A program made the position numbers and the translations under genes. 64,000 bases of DNA from Macquaria australasica (Eukaryota; Chordata; Actinopteri; Centrarchiformes; Percichthyidae): assembly GCA_005408345.1 (NCBI GenBank), contig SEMN01000457.1:310001-374000 (forward strand), written 5' to 3'. This document shows, piece by piece, positions 33,501-44,560 of this stretch; the first letter of the stretch is position 1, and each line of letters starts with the position of its first letter. The notes under the pieces were generated by a model. That model did not search any database and was not told where the DNA came from. It saw nothing but the letters and a program-made list of their open reading frames with translations.

Positions 33501-36500
33501 TTGTAAAGCTCGACTTTATCAGAAACGGTTCAAAAGTTATTTAATGTATTGTAGAACATGTCTAGTGTAGCATCGATGCTACGCTCGGTTATAAAGGGTT
33601 AAACTTTGTACTGTTTGTAATATTTCATATAATTTGTATACAGTGTTTGTTTGCTAACTAAAATGCCAATAAAATGCCAGGTCCTTTAAATATTTTTTGA
33701 CATTTTGCAAAATACGCTTTTTTGCCTGAAGTTTAGATGAGAAGATTCATATCACTCTCACATCTGTCTGCTAAATCTGAATCTGCCAGCCGCCGCTTAG
33801 CTTAGCTTAGCATAAAGACTGAAAATAGGGGGAAACAGCTAGTTTGGCTTTGTCCCACAGTAGTAAAATCTGCTCCAGCTTCATATTCAAAGGACAGACA
33901 GAGTGTTATTGATCCTCTTATCAAACTCTCAGCAAGAAAGCGACTAAGCCTATTTATCAAAATGTCAAACTATTCCTTTAAGCAAGTTTGGTGCAGCATG
34001 TTGGTGTAGTCCATGTGGAGTACACCCTTCACCCAGGGCACTCTGGTTCAAACATCCTGGTTGGCAAGTGTACTGCAACAAGACAGTGAATTTCTATGAG
34101 GTCCAGGAGTACTGTTATTTAGCTGATTTTGACCTCTGACCTCACAGGTGGTCAAGAAGAAAGAGAATCCTTAAGACAGAAATCATGAAAATCTTGATGT
34201 TACTGTTAGTCTATACACTTTCTGTTTTAACAGTACCGTGATAAGATGAGCCAGCAGTTTCCTCAGGAACTGGTCTTGGCCATAGCACAGGAAGCTCTGG
34301 GTGTATAGTGTGTAGGTTTGTCCATAAAGCGTCAGCTTCATCACATTATCCTTGTTCTCCACGTTATCTGAGGTCTCAAAAGTAATCTGAGTGGAAGCCC
34401 CGCCTAAATCCAAAGCTCCAATTGTCTCTCTGCCTGGATTCAGCCAATGCCCGACAAAACCATACTGAGTGGCAAGAGAGAACATAAAAATTTTAATTGA
34501 TGTAGGACAATACAATTATTCCAACAGGGAACAGAATTTACTCAAAGGAAAACATCCAGCCAAAAACACTATGACGCTTTTAAAGCCCCTATGTTTGGAA
34601 TCTTTTAGCAATCAATGTGAATCTATGGCAATGTCAGTTGGTCATAGTCTGTCAATTGGTCCATCACTTTAGCTCAGAGTGAAACAGCCCTATTAGATTA
34701 GTGATTTTTTTATATAGATATCCATGGTTACCAGAGGATGAATCCTAATAACTTTGGTGATCCCCTGATGTTTCATCTAGCGCCACTATTGTGTAAAATT
34801 TCCCATTCCCATCAGCCTCAGCATGCTAACACGCTTAACTAAGGGCCTATCCCAATACCCACAAAACAAGGTCCTGAGCACCTAAATGCGCGTTCATGCC
34901 AGGCATTAACTGAGCACTGAAATGCTTTCTGAGACAACGTGACAGCGGCACCGCTGTGCTCTGAATTCCATTATTTCCAATGGCTCGCGCTGCGCCACCA
35001 TGACTTTTGGCTGCGTTGAGCAAAGCACGTGTGCAGCGTGCTGTGACAAATACTTGCGTGGCCAATAGAAATGAGGCAGCAAGCCAGGCACGGAAGGCAA
35101 AATGGAGGTAAAGCTAATATTGTTTGTGTCTGAATTCCCTGAATTGTACAACACAAGTTTACGCTTGTATGAAATTTGATCGCCTTTGCTCCGGGGATCA
35201 GCACATCTCGGCTACTGTACCTCGGCTACATTTCCTGTCGTTATGACGCATGTGCTGCATTTTAGTCTTGTATGTAATTAATGTTACTGCATCTTTCAGT
35301 CTGTTTTGATGCTACCACTAGGTGTTGTCAAAGTCAGAAAGTTTCAATTCCAAGCCATGGTGGGTTCACTGTAACAGTGTTAAAGAGCTTTAGGGTGGAT
35401 TCTTTCCTCTGTGACTTTCTATGTGTTGAACAGAAAGGACAGTGCTGAAACAGAAAAGTCAGAGCTCACCTTGACAAAGTTTTCAAGTAAATAGTTGACT
35501 GTGACCCAGCCATACACCCCCTCCTCCTGTCCACTCAGGATGGTTGCATTTTTGAAATTGAATGGGTAAGACTGCAGTTTGTTTTCCACTTCCTTCAGTA
35601 GCTGCTGGGACGCTGTGGCATTGTCTATGCTGTTAAAGAGCGGTGAGAGTTAAATGGGGAATGGAACAATATTAAATCCTTCCAAGATCTATTTGAATGC
35701 ATTCATGGATAATTGATGAGGAGCGTGGTAATAATATTTTACTGACTTCAAGAGCCTCATGCCTGCAGTAGCACCCAAATAGAGTGGAGTTTGGTGGTGC
35801 CTGAATTTGGGGATATCCTTCACAGCTTGTTCCAGACAGACCTCCAGACTTTTTGCAGCACCACCATGAACACCTGCATAGCTGGATATCCCTCCACCTT
35901 GACAGAAAGATAAAGTAGTTCTGCTTACAAAGAACTCAGCCTGACCTTCTCAGAAACCGCATTGGCTCTGAATGGTGTTTCTAAGGAAACTCTGAAAACA
36001 AACCAAAATAAGACAAGGAACAGTTGGCAATGACTGAGATGGCTTGACCTTTTGAGAGCAAAATTCTTGCACAAGACATAGCATGTTGACATTGCTTCTG
36101 TTAAATTCTGATTACAGGATGACATTGTGGAAGTGAGAGTGTTTTTACCACCACGACAGTCCGGGGTTAAATGGTCAGTTCCAGAAAATATATTCTGGTG
36201 GTATCTAGCCACGCAGATAGTTTTGGTTTTACTTGAATATGGCTGCGGTCAAATAGTCAAAAAATTACATCCTGTGCCTTTTCCTAAACACTTTTCCTTG
36301 ACCTCAATATAAAACGTCATGAGGTCAAGGAAAGATGAAGGAGAATTCATAAGGACTTAGGAAAAGACGACCGCGGTGCTAAGAGAATCCCACTGCACTT
36401 ATACTAGGCTACGTATTTATGCAACAGCAGATGTTAGTGATGTGGGTCTGGCGTGGTTGCTTTAAATGTTGCTGCTGTAACTTGGAATTGTGGGATGGCA

Positions 36501-39170
36501 TCATCTCCTCTCCTTTGGTAAAGGATAGTCCAGTGTATCCTATACTAAAGGAGATAAAAAAGGAAGCATTGAAGCACCTTTCCTTAGCATTTAGAGGATT
36601 CGACCAGCTCTTATATTTCACTCAGTTAGGAACCTTCCTAAGTATAAAAGACTCTTTGACTGCAGTTTTTGAAAAATATATCTTGGATATTTGTAATGGA
36701 GATTGATGTACTTTTTTCAAATTTTATTTGTAAATGCTATGAGCACTGTAAATTGACCTGCACCATATTGTGATGAAGGTTACGTTTCAGAGATGGATAT
36801 TTCAAAACCTGGGTAAATTAAACCAAAACTATCTACATGGCTAGATACCACAAGAGGTAAATGACAAAATATATATATTTTTTGTAATTTGGTTAAATAG
36901 ACAGTTTACTGTAATATAGTGTTAGACTGACATCTAACACTAAAACCTGACAGAGATTTAATTCATCTGTGTCTCAGTGGAGAGTTTTGGTTCCCATGAT
37001 GGTGTTTCCACTTTGACAAGAACACAGTTCTTAGAAAATGCAGAATATTTGCTGCTTTTAAGGAAAATTAATTTTTAGCCCTGAACAACACTTCTCGGGC
37101 AGTAGTTCTAGTACCTTCCAGGCTGCAGGCTAACCACAACTACTTCTACCAACCAAATGCATGGTACAGTAGATAGTTAAAGGGAGTTCTCTGGTGGGTT
37201 TAGGACAACCTGCATCTTGTTGTCAGTATCAGCCTTTGAAGCCTTCATTTTAAAGCGATGATGCAGCGCTCTGGGTGGAGCTCACCTTTTACATGACACA
37301 CGTTGTGCTGGGTAACAATACCAGTGCCATTTTGCTTGTTAGCCGGCCATTTGTAGATGAACATGGAGGTGTGAGATGAGCCTGCATCCAGAATGATTCC
37401 ATACTGAAACAGACAGAACCTTAAATGTCAGAAACATACAATATGGTGGCAGAACATACTGCGTGCCTCCAGTACCTCATTTGAGCTAATTCTGCTCAGA
37501 ACGCGAACTATCGGGCTACCCCAGTATATTGCTTTGCTGATGTATCTTATTGACCTAATATGACATGTACCTCAGTGCATCTCTGATAACACAGGTTCAC
37601 TGAGTAGACCTGTAAAAAATGGTGAAATGTGACATGTTATTTTCTGTACATTTTATTTACTAAAGTATTTGTATTAGCAGTTGTAACCGCTCTGTGTTTT
37701 CCAACTTGTTTAGGCTTGCTCTCTTTAGTTTGCACTTAACTGCGTGTACTGTGTGTGTGTGTGTATTGACAAAATGTGGCTTAGACCTCCTGTGAATTGT
37801 CAAAGAATTTTTTTAGTAACAATTTTGGGCTATTGTGGTGTCTTAACTCATTCAGCAATGTTGACTTTATCTCCCTTTGTGTCCTCTTTTGCAAGGACAA
37901 CTTCAAAGCATCACATTCTATTCAAGTATTATTCCGTAGGCAAAGGACAAAGGCAGCATATGGCAGAATGAGACCAATGCAGGTGTACTTTCAAACTGCT
38001 CAAAGTCCCTGTGACATTAACAAAAGGAAGAGCACTTAAAGTGCATGAATATGCTTTTAGAAAGACATAAACCACTTCCTTTATCTGGCACTCTTTGTCT
38101 GTTTCTTACTGTCTTGTCTCCTCATTGGTGCTCTGCATAACTTCCTTCTGCATAACACCTGTTGAACTTTGAGGTTGGCAGGCAATGTCAGGCAATGTGT
38201 AAAAAGCTGCATGTTTCATTTTGAGCATTTAGCTGACACTTAAGACTGAGCAAGTTCAGATCAGGACATGTGAGGCTCAAAACTGAAACCATTTTATGTA
38301 CAGGGCAATCTCTCTGTCTATGATGACACAACAGCTGAAAGATTTTTCAGCCACAGTAACAAGTGAAATGCTCATATTTGAATATTTGGTCTGAGCAAAC
38401 ATGCTACTTGTACATAGCCTGTTCGTGGGTAGTGACATTTAATATGTAACCCACAGGTTAAGTATCACTTAGAGACTACACAGAAAATATTAGGGTGGTG
38501 AGGGGGAGCTGAACCTTATGTCTCACAAGGCCCTCCCCAGGTTAATTAATGTTTTCTTTGAACCCTGTGCAAAGTGCAACACCCTCCCAACAACATGTTA
38601 AAATAATATATTTAATAACAGTATTAAACTAGAATGAGAATTTTATTTGTGGACCCCAATTTAAAATGTATTATCTTAATGGAACTTCTAATGTGCACAA
38701 CCACATTAATTAAACTGGTGTCCTCTGCATATGGCAAAGTTCATCTATGAAACGTTGTGCAAGTAAGAGATGTCTTTTTTACATACCTATGTAACTATTA
38801 ACTATATTCCAAAGGCTGAAAAAAGACCCTCCCGTGCCCCCCCAAGAGTGTGCTCTACTGCTCTACCTCTACCAGCTAAAGAAAAATGACCCCCCCCCCC
38901 CAAACAATAATTTTCCCAAGGTCCCTAAAAAACCTCAAAAACATACCAGCTAAAAAAAGAATCCATACTACTACTAATAAGAATACTAATCGCACATTTA
39001 TTCGCAGGCATTTATCCAATTATGAAATGATGCATAAAAAATGTTTTCATTACCATGTTTTCAGGAGCCATCTCAATCTCTCTAGCCGGGAGAACCACCA
39101 GCAGGATCCCGACTATTGCCAGTATCAGCAGCACCACAGAAGGGATGGTTTGGACGCACCGGAGACCCAT
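30542..39170 (-). CDS. entpd2: ectonucleoside triphosphate diphosphohydrolase 2, complete 9-exon gene (501 aa)
   Basis: ENTPD2 is a cell-surface ecto-ATPase that removes the terminal phosphate of extracellular ATP, leaving ADP. Nine exons (minus strand, high to low): 39054-39170, 37286-37403, 35747-35897, 35470-35629, 34237-34464, 31876-32145, 31254-31373, 30891-31025, 30542-30748; phases join, 1506 nt with TAA. The human protein has 495 residues. An N-terminal membrane helix (about 9-28, VVLLILAIVGILLVVLP) and a C-terminal one (about 469-491, WAAILLLFIILLLIAVGYLV) bracket the ectodomain, as in the family. Apyrase regions: ACR1 DAGSSHTS (from D45), ACR2 GATAGMR (120-126), ACR3 SGQEEG with catalytic Glu165, ACR4 DLGGASTQITFE with D201/S206/Q208, ACR5 VGWSLGYML (440-448). 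Full active-site conservation predicts an active enzyme. YTQSFLCYGQDQ and CSFNGVFQP favour ENTPD2 over ENTPD8, although human ENTPD8 is the member lying nearer NELFB. Teleosts have several entpd2 copies and I cannot say which this is. Confidence 0.95.
32978..33598. mobile_element. piggyBac-like MITE with TTAA duplication (621 bp)
   Basis: The element begins CCCTCTTAAACC and ends GGTTATAAAGGG, imperfect inverted repeats of 9/12 identity that start with CCCT as piggyBac termini commonly do. It is flanked by TTAA at 32974-32977 and 33599-33602. It has no coding capacity and lies in entpd2 intron 5. Confidence 0.7.
33686..33981. mobile_element. TTAA-ended fold-back repeat
   Basis: Inverted ends (TTTGACATTTTGCAAAATA / AAAATGTCAAACTATTCC) with TTAA at 33686-33689 and 33978-33981. 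The interior holds GCTTAGCTTAGCTTAGCAT and AGCAAGAAAGCGACTAAGC. It is the same family as 5771-6269 and 58905-59130 and is abundant in teleost genomes. It lies in entpd2 intron 5. Confidence 0.7.
34618..34840 (+). repeat. dispersed repeat (TTTGGTGATCCCCTGA type)
   Basis: It shares CTATGGCAATGTCAGTTGGT, TTTGGTGATCCCCTGATGTT, CATCTAGCGCCACTAT and CAGCATGCTAACACGCTTA with 44118-44560 and 52966-53430. It lies in entpd2 intron 4. Confidence 0.65.
34845..35270. repeat. probable dispersed element with CpG-rich core
   Basis: This block within entpd2 intron 4 is richer in CpG than its surroundings and yields overlapping minus-strand frames of 72-82 residues with no recognisable protein. The style is that of a MITE core, but no paired ends were found. 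Confidence 0.3.
36240..36380. mobile_element. small hairpin MITE (about 140 bp)
   Basis: The ends GGCTGCGGTCAAATAGTC and GAAAAGACGACCGCGGTGC are imperfect inverted repeats around a strong inner stem, TTTCCTTGACCTCA (36291-36304) with TGAGGTCAAGGAAA (36320-36333). The whole unit could fold into a long hairpin. It lies in entpd2 intron 2. Confidence 0.55.
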
Positions 39171-42100
39171 ACTGGATACTGGTTCTGTGCGCTCGGCAGC
39201 CCGGCAGCTCTGCGTAAAATCGTGCGAGCACTTAGTGCCCAGCAAGGAAACACACAGAAATAAAGGGCGCGCATTATACAGCAGACGGCTGTGGGTTTGG
39301 TCTAAGCTTTTGATGTATTTTTTGCATGGAGAGATGTGTCGCTTCCTCTCACCCCCGCACGCATCCACACGCACACACATAGGCTACGCACATTACCGCT
39401 ACAGCAGCTCCATTCATAGGAAGCCCAAGGAAAGTCAGTTAGAAGACAAGTTCAGTTCTTATAAGAAATTAATAATCAGGAGTTTTACAGTACATCTATA
39501 TGGAGTAAAAAAACTACAGGATATTTGGTTCATTTTAATTTCATAATAGATTTATTTCAAATTGCCCTTTTTCAAAACTCTTTTTATTTCATGATGGCAT
39601 TTTTCCCAATGACATTTTTACTTAATGCCACTTTATAGACTGTTTTACAGCTCAACAACTGCTACCAAATTTAGCCAGTAAGCACCTGTTAGTTAGCCAG
39701 AGCAACAACAATACCAAAGTAATTCTGAGCTTGGATTATCAAAGTGAAGAACTAGTGTTAGCAGTGTTAGCTACCTCCTTTTGGCTTGAACAACCACAAA
39801 GAAAGACTCTTTGTCTTTTTGCCCTTCACATAATTGTGTGTCTGTCTCAGAGGAACGTCTTTAGAAACCAAACGCAGCTGAGGTAACTGAATAACGTTGG
39901 TGGCTACTGAAATAACAGCCATAGGAGAGAAACTGAGTTGTGGTGTGAGGAGAACCAGTGGAGAACTGGACAGGTGTCTTGGTGAGTGACCGGCGTCAGC
40001 TAACGATAGCTGTGTTCACATCACAACATTTTAAAGTTTGCTATCACACATCAGGCTATAACAAAACTAGTATTGGTTGTGTAATACTGGCAGTATTGAT
40101 ACTTACCCACAACAGAGACTAATGTGCGACTCAGTCATATCTTGCATCTCGAGACAGAGGGCATGTGATTACCTGAAATGGTGAGAGGACTGTAACAACA
40201 CCACTGTCATGCAGTTACATTATGAAATAAAAGTGTCAGTGGGAAAAATGCCATTATGAAATAAAAAAAACGACTTTTAGAGATGGTACAGCAGCTAATG
40301 TGTCCAACTCCGCACTTTATTGATTTCTTCTTCCTCAAACTGGTAAACCACTTTACCAGTTTGTCAGGCCCATTGTGGTTTCTTCTCAGTCCATGAGAAA
40401 AATGGAAGATATTAAATTAAGTCATAGTGGTCTGGGTTCAACTGATCCCCTTCACGTCGCATTAAAAGCATATTTGATTTCCTCAAAATACAACCACCTT
40501 TCTCATTAACCCTGTTTCATCCTGCCATCCACCTTTCCCAGTAACCTTTTTTAGTGAGCACCATCTGTCATTTCCAGAATCATTGGCATCTTTTCCACAA
40601 ATTGCTTTTCTCTTGTAGTTTACTTCTACACCAGCTCAGTGTCACACACTGTTAACTGCAGTGTAGAGGTCAGCAGGGCAGCAGATCATCAGGTACAATG
40701 GTCCTGATTGACTCAGGGTCATTTTTAATATTTGAAGATTTTTTATGTAACACATCAGAAACTCCCAAGTCCCAAAACAATCTAACCATGAAGATAGATT
40801 TACCCCCCCCCAACCCCCCCACAACAATGCAGACAGAATATTAATTCTGCCAAATAATTGAGCTAGAACTAAGAAACATTTTTCAGTATTCAGTCTCAGA
40901 CTCAATGGCTTCATTGCACATTTTGTTTTTCTTTTCAACCTTAATGATTTTCCACTTTTTAAAACATCATTTAAAACATGATGATGGAGCTATAGGGATA
41001 TCTTTCCAGTGTTAAAGATTGCATGTTACACTTTGCATTTGCAGTATGCTTTTGGATTTTGGCATTTTCAACATCAACATGTTTCATCAGAATTTAAAAG
41101 GCAGCCCATCAGTGTACAGTAGGTGTTAACTGCAGTTAAACAAAATACCAAACATCAACATAACATTCATAAATAGTAAGTGAACTTAGAGCTATATGAT
41201 AATAGCTGAGTCAAGAATAATATATGCAAAAATGACCACAACTCGTGTGCATTTGCATACAGTGCAGGGGAAGTATATATGGGTATATGTGTGTATTTAG
41301 GCATGTGTAAGTATATGTAAATGTATGGGCATTTACTGTATATGTATATTTATGTACATGCGTATATGCTGCATAGGGGCTGGGGCGGTCAGTCAGTTGA
41401 TCAATTTGACGATTAGCTGATAATTAATCAACAACTACTCTGATTGTCAATTATTTATTTGTCATTTTTTTGTAGCAAGGGCGCCTGACATTCCCTGGTT
41501 CCAGTTTTTCTGTTTTGGATTTGCAGCTTTTCTCTGTCTTATGTCATAAATCAAATCAAACTTAGTGCAGTTCAAAGTGCTCCACAGATGATAAGACAGA
41601 ACAAGTGTAGACCATAAAAAAATAGTAAAACTCATGTCTTTTATTTTTGGATTTTTTTTGTTGAACAACACAGGCAGTTTGAGGATGTCATCTTGAGCTT
41701 GGGAGAGAGGCATTTTTTGCTATTTTTATGGACGAAATTATTGACTGATCAATCAAGGAAATAATGTGCAGAATATGGTCATGTGTTGCAGCACTAATGC
41801 TATACACATACTATATGTATGTTTGTACATCATTAATATTAAAGTGATTAGTCTACCACAACTTTTTTTATTTTTAAATTTCTATTGATTCCTATTATTT
41901 TTTATTTTAACAGAGCGTTTTAGACTTTCTTTTTACTCTTCTCCCTTACCATCTGCTCACCCCATATTTTTGAGTGCGTCATCTTTGCAAAGTAATTGAC
42001 ATGCAAATGAGTTATAATGAAAAACAAAATCTTGCAAAAAGTATTACTTTTGGTGGAGGTTAATATTTTTTTGCTGGTATCTGACTTCTGAGACCTTGTG

Positions 42101-43340
42101 GCCATAACACTTTACATCAACTAGAGGGCGCCATAATCTAATTTCTGAAAAGCAGTTTCAATAGGACACAGATTTGACTGTTGTCTCATTCTCCCTGCAG
42201 ATTTTAGTAGGATTTCGCTGATATGCAACTACATAAACATATTACAGAATGTCACAACTGTTCCTTTGTTTAACATGCTGGAAGAGCACACACTGACAAC
42301 ACGTTAATGAAGAGGGAAAGAAACTGAGAAATTGTATTGAAACTGTAATCAAAAGGCATGTCATCATCATTTGTAGTAAATATGCTGGAAGCTGTTTCAG
42401 CGAGACAAATCGACAGCATTCAATAAAGGCAATGCTAGACATTCTATTCACTGTAGACTTTCATTATCACCCAACATACAATAAACATACACTTGATAAT
42501 ATGTAGATGTGTGCAGTGAAGTCATTTAGTGCCTAAAAAAGGTTAATAAACCCTGACCATGATCTTGAAGGTCGTTTAAGTCAAAAATGTTTTAATACAT
42601 TCCACAATACATTTAAAGACCACTTCAAATACCCTTTCCTCAGCAGGCTAAGATCTAAATAGAGGTGAATCAAACCATGACTATCTGTGTGACTATTAGT
42701 ATTACTAGTATTTATTATAGACCAAGTGTGTATGTGTGTGTACCGAACTGTAGATGACACAGCAGCTTGTAGTGCATGGTATTCTCTGTGGTTGGTAGGG
42801 TTTGGGGGGGTGGGGGGGTGATTGCCTGAACAGAACTTGGGGGGTGACACAAATGGCTGTGAGGTGAAGAGGTCGGCAACATAATTCTGAAATGCACAGA
42901 TAAATCAGAAGTGTCCAGGGCCGGTGGTCCAACCAGCCACCTGATGTTTCCTCTCCAAACACTCGCTCCTCCCCCCAAGAGCTGCTACACTGTAAAAAAA
43001 AAAAAAAAAAAAGAAGTCCACCTCAACATGTCATTTAAGCCCATGTCTAGCTATTTTTGTTAAAGCAAGACTACTTTATGTAACTTTTGAAAGACGAAAT
43101 AACACAGTCTTCCTCTTGCAAATGAAAACGTCTTAATAAGCAATAAAACACACCCTTGCTCAAGTCAATATAGGCTACTCAGGGTTTGCTGCTACAGCCT
43201 TACTTGGTCCTGTTCGACCCATAGCTTATGGTGATTAATGTTAGCTAGCTTTAGATATTGATATTGCTTGTATAACTGACATTATTGAGTCAGTTCTCTG
43301 ACTACTCTTCTCTACTTGTGCTACTGTTACACTATGTTTT
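39171..43340. other. intergenic upstream of entpd2; dispersed repeat near 41380-41790
   Basis: No exon is recognised. The stretch 41380-41790 (GTCAGTTGATCAATTTGACG ... TTATTGACTGATCAATCAAG) reads like a dispersed teleost repeat with TGATTAATC-style ends. The entpd2 promoter must lie just right of 39170, but no core element stands out. Confidence 0.4.
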
Positions 43341-43344
43341 ATCC

Positions 43345-43925
43345 ATCCCTCCCCTTCTGGTGGACCACCATGGGACCCTATTTTTGGAAAAAATGTATGG
43401 TAGTCAAGGGCGAGAAACAGAAGATTTTTTTGATCCCGCTTTAATTGTGCCATGAATTACACATATGATGTTTGTAAATTTAAAAGATAATTTTGCTAGT
43501 CACGAAAGTCACAGTTTGTTGTAAAACTGAAAAGTAAAAGACGCTGAAGCTACGATGCCTGTGTGTTTTGCACCAGGATGTAGTCACACGAGCAGCAGCT
43601 CTTGCTCGTTCTTTCGCTACCCAGCTGATAAAAAGACCAGGAGGCGCTGGATAAAACACATCAAGTAAGATGACGTTACACTGACGGCCATGTTGGTGTT
43701 GGTGACGTATATTGTGCGAGACGAGAGATGTAGTTCACTGAACGGTCTCACACAAAACTAAACGATACTTTACTTTGTCTTTACGACAAACTGCAACTTT
43801 CTAACTTGTAAAATGATCTTTTAAATTAACAAACATTATATGTGTAATTCATGGCTCAATTCAAATGGGATCAAACGTACACATTCTTTCTGAAATAAGG
43901 TCCCATGGGGGACACTGGAAGGGCA
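43345..43925. mobile_element. THAP-exon-bearing fold-back DNA element
   Basis: Left (about 43345-43535) and right (about 43760-43925) arms are inverted copies, with CATGGGACC near both outer ends and an 18-bp perfect pair GCCATGAATTACACATAT (43449-43466 and 43838-43855). Between the arms lies a short exon encoding the start of a THAP zinc finger (separate entry). THAP domains are the DNA-binding modules of P-element and related transposases, so this looks like a deleted derivative of such a transposon. No clean target duplication was found, so the exact ends and superfamily are open. Confidence 0.6.
43555..43663 (+). pseudogene. orphan THAP zinc-finger first exon
   Basis: ATG at 43555 opens MPVCFAPGCSHTSSSSCSFF, then RYPADKKTRRRWIKHIK. 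The spacing Cys4-x4-Cys9, the aromatic FFRYP and the W in RRRWI are those of a THAP domain N-terminus (C2CH zinc finger). It is followed by CATCAA|GTAAGATG, a good splice donor at about 43664; without splicing, TAA terminates the frame at once. The second half of the finger (C-x2-H, AVPTIF) was not found downstream within the element or beyond. It could be a relic of a transposase exon or, less likely, the first exon of a host THAP gene. Confidence 0.6.
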
Positions 43926-44117
43926 GGGACTTTGCCTCTCTAATGATATTTGTAGCAGCACAGTGGCTGCTATCTTGCTAAGTCTTGCTTTAAAACATGA
44001 GCTAAAATGGTATATAGGAAAAAAAAAAAATCACACCACTTGTTCCATGTCAACGTTGGTTGACCTTGCTGGGCTTGATCTCACCATGTTTATGCAAAAA
44101 TAAATCCAATCTTTTCA

Positions 44118-44560
44118 TTTCTATATGTACAGCAAATTGTGGACTGGGTCTCATCCAGGATGTTTCATGGCAATGTCAGTCTGTCGGTTTGGTCCACCAC
44201 CTTGGCCCAGGCTGAAATATCTCAACAACTATGGGATGGATTTCCATGAAATTTTGTATAACCATTCACGGTCACCCCCGAGAATGAATCGTACAGACTT
44301 TGGTGATCCCCTGACTTTTCCTCTAGCGCCACCATGAGATTGACATTTGTGGTCCAGAGTGGAACATCTCGACAGCTGTTAGATGGATTACCATGCAATT
44401 TGCTTCACACATTCATGGTCTTTGTGAACTTTGGTGATCCCCTGACCTTTCATCTAGCACTATCATCGGGGCAGTACTTCAATTTGTTTAATTTAACACA
44501 CAGTTTGGTTTTCTTTACAATGAACATGACTGCCTCACAGAGCTGCTAGCATGGCTTTAA
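44118..44560 (+). repeat. dispersed repeat, partly duplicated in tandem
   Basis: Same family as 34618-34840 and 52966-53430 (CTGAAATATCTCAACAACTA, TTTGGTGATCCCCTGACTTT). The module with TTTGGTGATCCCCTGAC and CTCTAGCGCCA occurs twice (about 44295 and 44430), so two partial units are joined head to tail. It ends CAGAGCTGCTAGCATGGCT. Confidence 0.7.

Noticed and set aside
30542..39170. Calling the ectonucleotidase entpd8
   Set aside because: Human synteny with NELFB would allow it, but the ACR4 region and the CSFNGVFQP and C-terminal segments read closer to ENTPD2.
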